Below, piece by piece: positions 57,589-64,000 of a stretch of 64,000 bases of DNA; the stretch's first letter is position 1; each line of letters begins with the position of its first letter. The stretch lies in the NCBI RefSeq assembly GCF_041296385.1, contig NW_027183981.1, positions 372,001-436,000 of the forward strand, given 5' to 3'. The DNA comes from Aphelocoma coerulescens (taxonomy: Eukaryota; Chordata; Aves; Passeriformes; Corvidae). The position numbers and the translations under genes were made by a program. The notes beneath the pieces were generated by a model. It searched no databases. It had not been told where the DNA came from and saw nothing but the letters and a program-made list of their open reading frames with translations.

Positions 57589-59556
57589 CTCTCCTGGGAG
57601 CCACGGGTCACAAAGCACCGTGGGCTCTGTGCAGCCCCGCTGTGTCACAATGGCCGCTGGCTTCCACGAGCCCCCGCAGTGTCCCAGTGGGCCCCGTGGC
57701 TTTAGGAGTGGGTGGCTGGGAGTTGGTGCCAGCGGCTGGGGGAGCAGCAGCAGGGACTGTGTGTGGACAGTGCCATGGCCACTTGTGTGGCCACTGGTGT
57801 CTCTGTGCCAGGCACAGCCGTGGTGTGTAACACCGGCTCTGGGTCCTTTGGCTGTGCAGGTGGCAGTCACGGCCTGGAGCAGGGCTGCTCCCGGGGGACA
57901 GCCTGGGGCAGGAGGCTGCTGGAGATTCATTCCCCACACTCCTTGTCATGAGGTGCTCAGAGTGATTGGAAAGGCTGTTGGCAGCAGGCAGTTCTCTGGG
58001 TTCAAGCTGTGGAGCTGTCAGCGGGAATGCAAAGGCCAAGCTGGTGAGCCTTTTGTCCTGGTGCCTTTAGTGTATGAGCAGTCCCTGGTGCCGTTGTCTT
58101 TGGATCCTGAGTGTGGGAGAGGCAAGGCTTAGGATGGTGCGTAGAGCTGAGAAGGAAAGTGCCGAGAGCAGCGTGTGTGCTGCTGCTTTGAGGGGTGCAG
58201 TTGAAGTTGTAGGCAGCAAGAGCTTTCTCAGCTGGCCCTTTTGTGAGCTCTGCTTTTGCCAGATGACTTCCATCTTACCCTCTTACCATCTTAGCCTCTC
58301 ATTTTTGCATATCCCAAACCCCCTTCCAAACATCCAGCAGCTGCTTGTAAAGAAGAAGTCCTAGAACAAAAAGCCAGTGCTGCCTTTCATAGCCCCTTTG
58401 CTGTCTATGAAGTAGAGGAAAGAAGCTAGTGAGACGCACTTTCTTTCTCAACTCCATAGAGCGCATCCTTCTCTCAAGGTGGCAGAGTCCTTGGCGGAAG
58501 TGAAGCATCTGCAGCTGCAGTTCAGACTGAGAGATGTGCCAGGACAGGAAACATTTGCTGACCTTCCCTGTTCCCTGTGCAACATGATTCTCGCATCCCA
58601 GTCACTTTCACATACCTTCGGTATCCCTGAGTCCAAGCAGCTAAAGCTCACAGAGACAGAAGTGTCAGGAAGGAAAACGTTGCAAAAGCACCCCCTTCTC
58701 TTATCAGCATATAAATTGTGCACAACAGGCTGCGGCACCGAACCTTCCTTCTCAGATAGACATGCCATCACACTTTTCACTCTTGCAGCTCGGTTGAAAA
58801 GCTCCAGCAGCTGCTCCCGCAATAGCAAAAGGTTCTAGAAGTGAAAGCCAGTTTGGGGCTGCACCTTCTCCTTGCCGCATGTAAGCCACACCAAACTCCC
58901 TGATGCACTCTGTCCTCCCCTTCTCAAAGGAGTAGACGGTGGCATCAGGACACACCTGTGTCCCAGCAGCTGGGTGCCCAGCCGGGAGCAGGAGCAGGGC
59001 TGGGGCTGCTCCCAAAGTTGCCCCGCCCCAATGCCAGAGCCGGACATATGCTGAGGGGGGGCTGGATCAGGCTTTATTGTCCAGCTGCATGCCAGGAGTG
59101 AGCACAAAATCTACCTGCATTCTCTGCAGCATGCCATCCTGGAGCAGAGCCATTGCCAAAGGAAGCCGTGAGCCCGTGCCAAGCCAGTGCCGGAGTGGGA
59201 TCCTAGCAGCACCTGTGGAAGCCGGGAGAGAGGAGCCCACCTGGAGCAGGTTCGTGCAGGATTAATCATCCCGTGGCTTCCCACCAGGGTCCTGTTGCTT
59301 CCAAAAGGCCCCACAGTGTCACTGTGGCCCCTCGGTTCCACCAGGTTCCATAGCGTCACTGTGGTGCCCAGGGTTCCGTCAGCTTCGCCAGCATCCCCAC
59401 GGTCTGCAGAGCTCCCCGAGCTTCTGTGGTGTCACAGTGGAGGCAGGGTTGCATCAGGTTCCATAGCATCAGCACGGTCTCCAGGGCTCCCCTGAGCTTC
59501 TGTGGTGGTGTCACAGAGGAGCCAGGCTTCCTTGTAGTTCCCCAGCATCACAAAGG
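57589..59556 (+). repeat. Macrosatellite unit 28 (1968 bp, 2 monomers), HOR C position 6
   Basis: Offset 486 A, 456 G and 1094 G. Equivalent to units 7 and 19. Confidence 0.97.
59392..59545 (+). repeat. 75-bp minisatellite of unit 28: a-T
   Basis: Minimal two-monomer array. Confidence 0.95.
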
Positions 59557-61674
59557 CTCTCCTGGGAGCCACGGGTCACAAAGCACCGTGGGCTCTGTGC
59601 AGCCCCGCTGTGTCACAATGGCCGCTGGCTTCCACGAGCCCCCGCAGTGTCCCAGTGGGCCCCGTGGCTTTAGGAGTGGGTGGCTGGGAGTTGGTGCCAG
59701 CGGCTGGGGGAGCAGCAGCAGGGACTGTGTGTGGACAGTGCCATGGCCACTTGTGTGGCCACTGGTGTCTCTGTGCCAGGCACAGCCGTGGTGTGTAACA
59801 CCGGCTCTGGGTCCTTTGGCTGTGCAGGTGGCAGTCACGGCCTGGAGCAGGGCTGCTCCCGGGGGACAGCCTGGGGCAGGAGGCTGCTGGAGATTCATTC
59901 CCCACACTCCTTGTCATGAGGTGCTCAGAGTGATTGGAAAGGCTGTTGGCAGCAGGCAGTTCTCTGGGTTCAAGCTGTGGAGCTGTCAGCGGGAATGCAA
60001 AGGCCAAGCTGCTGAGCCTTTTGTCCTGGTGCCTTTAGTGTGTGAGCAGTCCCTGGTGCCGTTGTCTTTGGATCCTGAGTGTGGGAGAGGCAAGGCTTAG
60101 GATGGTGCGTAGAGCTGAGAAGGAAAGTGCCGAGAGCAGCGTGTGTGCTGCTGCTTTGAGGGGTGCAGTTGAAGTTGTAGGCAGCAAGAGCTTTCTCAGC
60201 TGGCCCTTTTGTGAGCTCTGCTTTTGCCAGATGACTTCCATCTTACCCTCTTACCATCTTAGCCTCTCATTTTTGCATATCCCAAACCCCCTTCCAAACA
60301 TCCAGCAGCTGCTTGTAAAGAAGAAGTCCTAGAACAAAAAGCCAGTGCTGCCTTTCATAGCCCCTTTGCTGTCTATGAAGTAGAGGAAAGAAGCTAGTGA
60401 GACGCACTTTCTTTCTCAACTCCATAGAGCGCATCCTTCTCTCAAGGTGGCAGAGTCCTTGGCGGAAGTGAAGCATCTGCAGCTGCAGTTCAGACTGAGA
60501 GATGTGCCAGGACAGGAAACATTTGCTGACCTTCCCTGTTCCCTGTGCAACATGATTCTCGCATCCCAGTCACTTTCACATACCTTCGGTATCCCTGAGT
60601 CCAAGCAGCTAAAGCTCACAGAGACAGAAGTGTCAGGAAGGAAAACGTTCCAAAAGCACCCCCTTCTCTTATCAGCATATAAATTGTGCACAACAGGCTG
60701 CGGCACCGAACCTTCCTTCTCAGATAGACATGCCATCACACTTTTCACTCTTGCAGCTCGGTTGAAAAGCTCCAGCAGCTGCTCCCGCAATAGCAAAAGG
60801 TTCTAGAAGTGAAAGCCAGTTTGGGGCTGCACCTTCTCCTTGCCGCATGTAAGCCACACCAAACTCCCTGATGCACTCTGTCCTCCCCTTCTCAAAGGAG
60901 TAGACGGTGGCATCAGGACACACCTGTGTCCCAGCAGCTGGGTGCCCAGCCGGGAGCAGGAGCAGGGCTGGGGCTGCTCCCAAAGTTGCCCCGCCCCAAT
61001 GCCAGAGCCGGACATATGCTGAGGGGGGGCTGGATCAGGCTTTATTGTCCAGCTGCATGCCAGGAGTGAGCACAAAATCTACCTGCATTCTCTGCAGCAT
61101 GCCATCCTGGAGCAGAGCCATTGCCAAAGGAAGCCGTGAGCCCGTGCCAAGCCAGTGCCGGAGTGGGATCCTAGCAGCACCTGTGGAAGCCGGGAGAGAG
61201 GAGCCCACCTGGAGCAGGTTCGTGCAGGATTAATCATCCCGTGGCTTCCCACCAGGGTCCTGTTGCTTCCAAAAGGCCCCACAGTGTCACTGTGGCCCCT
61301 CGGTTCCACCAGGTTCCATAGCGTCACTGTGGTGCCCAGGGTTCCGTCAGCTTCGCCAGCATCCCCACGGTCTGCAGAGCTCCCCGAGCTTCTGTGGTGT
61401 CACAGTGGAGGCAGGGTTGCATCAGGTTCCATAGCATCAGCACGGTCTCCAGGGCTCCCAGAGGTTCTGTGGTGTCACAGTGGAGGCAGGGTTGCATCAG
61501 GTTCCATAGCATCCCCACGGTCTGCAGAGCTCCCCGAGCTTCTGTGGTGTCACAGTGGAGGCAGGGTTGCATCAGGTTCCATAGCATCAGCACGGTCTCC
61601 AGGGCTCCCCTGAGCTTCTGTGGTGGTGTCACAGAGGAGCCAGGCTTCCTTGTAGTTCCCCAGCATCACAAAGG
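59557..61674 (+). repeat. Macrosatellite unit 29 (2118 bp, 4 monomers), HOR C position 7
   Basis: Array a-b-a-T, as in units 8 and 20. C at offset 456. Confidence 0.97.
61360..61663 (+). repeat. 75-bp minisatellite of unit 29: a-b-a-T
   Basis: Second a monomer at 61510, as in units 8 and 20. Confidence 0.96.
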
Positions 61675-63867
61675 CTCTCCTGGGAGCCACGGGTCACAAA
61701 GCACCGTGGGCTCTGTGCAGCCCCGCTGTGTCACAATGGCCGCTGGCTTCCACGAGCCCCCGCAGTGTCCCAGTGGGCCCCGTGGCTTTAGGAGTGGGTG
61801 GCTGGGAGTTGGTGCCAGCGGCTGGGGGAGCAGCAGCAGGGACTGTGTGTGGACAGTGCCATGGCCACTTGTGTGGCCACTGGTGTCTCTGTGCCAGGCA
61901 CAGCCGTGGTGTGTAACACCGGCTCTGGGTCCTTTGGCTGTGCAGGTGGCAGTCACGGCCTGGAGCAGGGCTGCTCCCGGGGGACAGCCTGGGGCAGGAG
62001 GCTGCTGGAGATTCATTCCCCACACTCCTTGTCATGAGGTGCTCAGAGTGATTGGAAAGGCTGTTGGCAGCAGGCAGTTCTCTGGGTTCAAGCTGTGGAG
62101 CTGTCAGCGGGAATGCAAAGGCCAAGCTGCTGAGCCTTTTGTCCTGGTGCCTTTAGTGTGTGAGCAGTCCCTGGTGCCGTTGTCTTTGGATCCTGAGTGT
62201 GGGAGAGGCAAGGCTTAGGATGGTGCGTAGAGCTGAGAAGGAAAGTGCCGAGAGCAGCGTGTGTGCTGCTGCTTTGAGGGGTGCAGTTGAAGTTGTAGGC
62301 AGCAAGAGCTTTCTCAGCTGGCCCTTTTGTGAGCTCTGCTTTTGCCAGATGACTTCCATCTTACCCTCTTACCATCTTAGCCTCTCATTTTTGCATATCC
62401 CAAACCCCCTTCCAAACATCCAGCAGCTGCTTGTAAAGAAGAAGTCCTAGAACAAAAAGCCAGTGCTGCCTTTCATAGCCCCTTTGCTGTCTATGAAGTA
62501 GAGGAAAGAAGCTAGTGAGACGCACTTTCTTTCTCAACTCCATAGAGCGCATCCTTCTCTCAAGGTGGCAGAGTCCTTGGCGGAAGTGAAGCATCTGCAG
62601 CTGCAGTTCAGACTGAGAGATGTGCCAGGACAGGAAACATTTGCTGACCTTCCCTGTTCCCTGTGCAACATGATTCTCGCATCCCAGTCACTTTCACATA
62701 CCTTCGGTATCCCTGAGTCCAAGCAGCTAAAGCTCACAGAGACAGAAGTGTCAGGAAGGAAAACGTTCCAAAAGCACCCCCTTCTCTTATCAGCATATAA
62801 ATTGTGCACAACAGGCTGCGGCACCGAACCTTCCTTCTCAGATAGACATGCCATCACACTTTTCACTCTTGCAGCTCGGTTGAAAAGCTCCAGCAGCTGC
62901 TCCCGCAATAGCAAAAGGTTCTAGAAGTGAAAGCCAGTTTGGGGCTGCACCTTCTCCTTGCCGCATGTAAGCCACACCAAACTCCCTGATGCACTCTGTC
63001 CTCCCCTTCTCAAAGGAGTAGACGGTGGCATCAGGACACACCTGTGTCCCAGCAGCTGGGTGCCCAGCCGGGAGCAGGAGCAGGGCTGGGGCTGCTCCCA
63101 AAGTTGCCCCGCCCCAATGCCAGAGCCGGACATATGCTGAGGGGGGGCTGGATCAGGCTTTATTGTCCAGCTGCATGCCAGGAGTGAGCACAAAATCTAC
63201 CTGCATTCTCTGCAGCATGCCATCCTGGAGCAGAGCCATTGCCAAAGGAAGCCGTGAGCCCGTGCCAAGCCAGTGCCGGAGTGGGATCCTAGCAGCACCT
63301 GTGGAAGCCGGGAGAGAGGAGCCCACCTGGAGCAGGTTCGTGCAGGATTAATCATCCCGTGGCTTCCCACCAGGGTCCTGTTGCTTCCAAAAGGCCCCAC
63401 AGTGTCACTGTGGCCCCTCGGTTCCACCAGGTTCCATAGCGTCACTGTGGTGCCCAGGGTTCCGTCAGCTTCGCCAGCATCCCCACGGTCTGCAGAGCTC
63501 CCCGAGCTTCTGTGGTGTCACAGTGGAGGCAGGGTTGCATCAGGTTCCATAGCATCAGCACGGTCTCCAGGGCTCCCAGAGGTTCTGTGGTGTCACAGTG
63601 GAGGCAGGGTTGCATCAGGTTCCATAGCATCACCACAGTCTCCAGGGCTCCCTGAGGTTCTGTGGTGTCACAGAGGAGGCAGGGTTGCATCAGGTTCCAT
63701 AGCATCAGCACGGTCTCCAGGGCTCCAAGAGCTTCTGTGGTGTCACAGAGGAGGCAGGGTTGCATCAGGTTCAATAGCATCAGCACGGTCTCCAGGGCTC
63801 CCCTGAGCTTCTGTGGTGGTGTCACAGAGGAGCCAGGCTTCCTTGTAGTTCCCCAGCATCACAAAGG
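61675..63867 (+). repeat. Macrosatellite unit 30 (2193 bp, 5 monomers), HOR C position 8
   Basis: Third monomer mosaic CCCTGAGGTTC with CACAGAGG, as in unit 21. C at offset 456. Confidence 0.97.
63478..63856 (+). repeat. 75-bp minisatellite of unit 30: a-b-c'/b-d-T
   Basis: Same as unit 21. Confidence 0.96.
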
Positions 63868-64000
63868 CTCTCCTGGGAGCCACGGGTCACAAAGCACCGT
63901 GGGCTCTGTGCAGCCCCGCTGTGTCACAATGGCCGCTGGCTTCCACGAGCCCCCGCAGTGTCCCAGTGGGCCCCGTGGCTTTAGGAGTGGGTGGCTGGGA
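63868..64000 (+). repeat. Macrosatellite unit 31, truncated by the window end
   Basis: The first 133 bp of a unit, identical to offsets 1-133 as far as it goes. By HOR order it should be a position-9 unit (two monomers, offset 486 A); that cannot be seen here. Confidence 0.95.

Larger units (their letters stand above)
1..64000 (+). repeat. Macrosatellite array, 30 full units plus a partial unit, direct orientation
   Basis: The same roughly 2-kb sequence recurs head to tail across the entire window. I phased units on the string CTCTCCTGGG just after the minisatellite; the phase is arbitrary. Unit lengths are 1968 (10 units), 2118 (5), 2193 (6), 2268 (4), 2269 (3) and 2280 bp (2). Outside the minisatellite, units differ at only a few positions. 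The array continues beyond both ends. I do not recognise the family by name. The direct repeat structure is seen; eukaryotic, possibly avian, origin is inferred. Confidence 0.98.
53428..64000 (+). repeat. Higher-order repeat copy C, entering at position 4 (units 26-30 and partial 31)
   Basis: Monomer counts 2 5 2 4 5 match units 5-9 and 17-21. HOR positions 1-3 are missing. Copy C is closer to B than to A at the one informative site I found: the third monomer of units 21 and 30 has CACAGAGG, while that of unit 9 has CACAGTGG. The window ends inside the next unit. Confidence 0.88.

Noticed and set aside
1..64000. Prokaryotic or viral genome segment
   Set aside because: No operon-like ORF layout, no ribosome-binding-site pattern and no phage or viral gene. 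The pure tandem satellite structure fits eukaryotic heterochromatin.

Overview
The whole window is one tandem array, a macrosatellite. It holds 30 complete units of about 2.0-2.3 kb and 133 bp of a 31st, all in the same orientation and nearly identical. There is no unique flanking sequence on either side. I find no gene I can recognise, no RNA gene, no transposon coding region and no CRISPR array. The sequence is GC-rich, has no prokaryotic gene organisation, and contains splice-site-like and poly(A)-signal-like strings. I read it as vertebrate, perhaps avian (a guess from composition and texture, low confidence). I do not recognise the satellite family.

Unit anatomy, using unit 1 coordinates as offsets: a GC-rich stretch (1 to about 670); two diverged copies of one exon-like segment (672-800 and 1165-1280) separated by AT-richer sequence; a GC-box/CCAAT-like cluster (1433-1444); an AATAAA on the minus strand (1490-1485); a 17-bp near-perfect palindrome (1723-1739); then a 75-bp minisatellite running from 1804 to 12 bp before the next unit. 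Unit length is set almost entirely by the number of 75-bp monomers: 2, 4, 5 or 6 copies give 1968, 2118, 2193 or 2268 bp. A 3-copy (2043 bp) class is absent.

The monomer copy numbers from unit 1 to unit 30 read 6 6 6 6 2 5 2 4 5 2 6 2 6 | 6 6 4 2 5 2 4 5 2 6 2 4 | 2 5 2 4 5. Together with linked point variants they show a 12-unit higher-order repeat (HOR). HOR copy A is units 2-13 (25,729 bp), copy B is units 14-25 (25,429 bp), and copy C starts at unit 26 and runs off the window. A and B differ by two 150-bp (two-monomer) deletions and, as far as I could find by eye, about half a dozen substitutions. Copy C enters at the fourth HOR position. Unit 25 is a hybrid with the body of the twelfth-position unit and the tail of the third-position unit, which marks an unequal crossover that removed three units. 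Unit 1 is also out of phase.

Monomer letters used below: a starts CATCCCCACGG; b starts CATCAGCACGG and has CCCAGAGGTTC with CACAGTGG; b' is b with CACAGAGG; c starts CATCACCACAG; c' is c with CACAGAGG; d has CTCCAAGAGC and usually TTCAATAG; t and T carry CCCCTGAGC and TGGTGGTGTC, T being the divergent last copy that ends each array.

There is no set of genes working together here. The interest is in the repeat architecture: two nested tandem levels under a 12-mer HOR, with recombination breakpoints that can be read directly.
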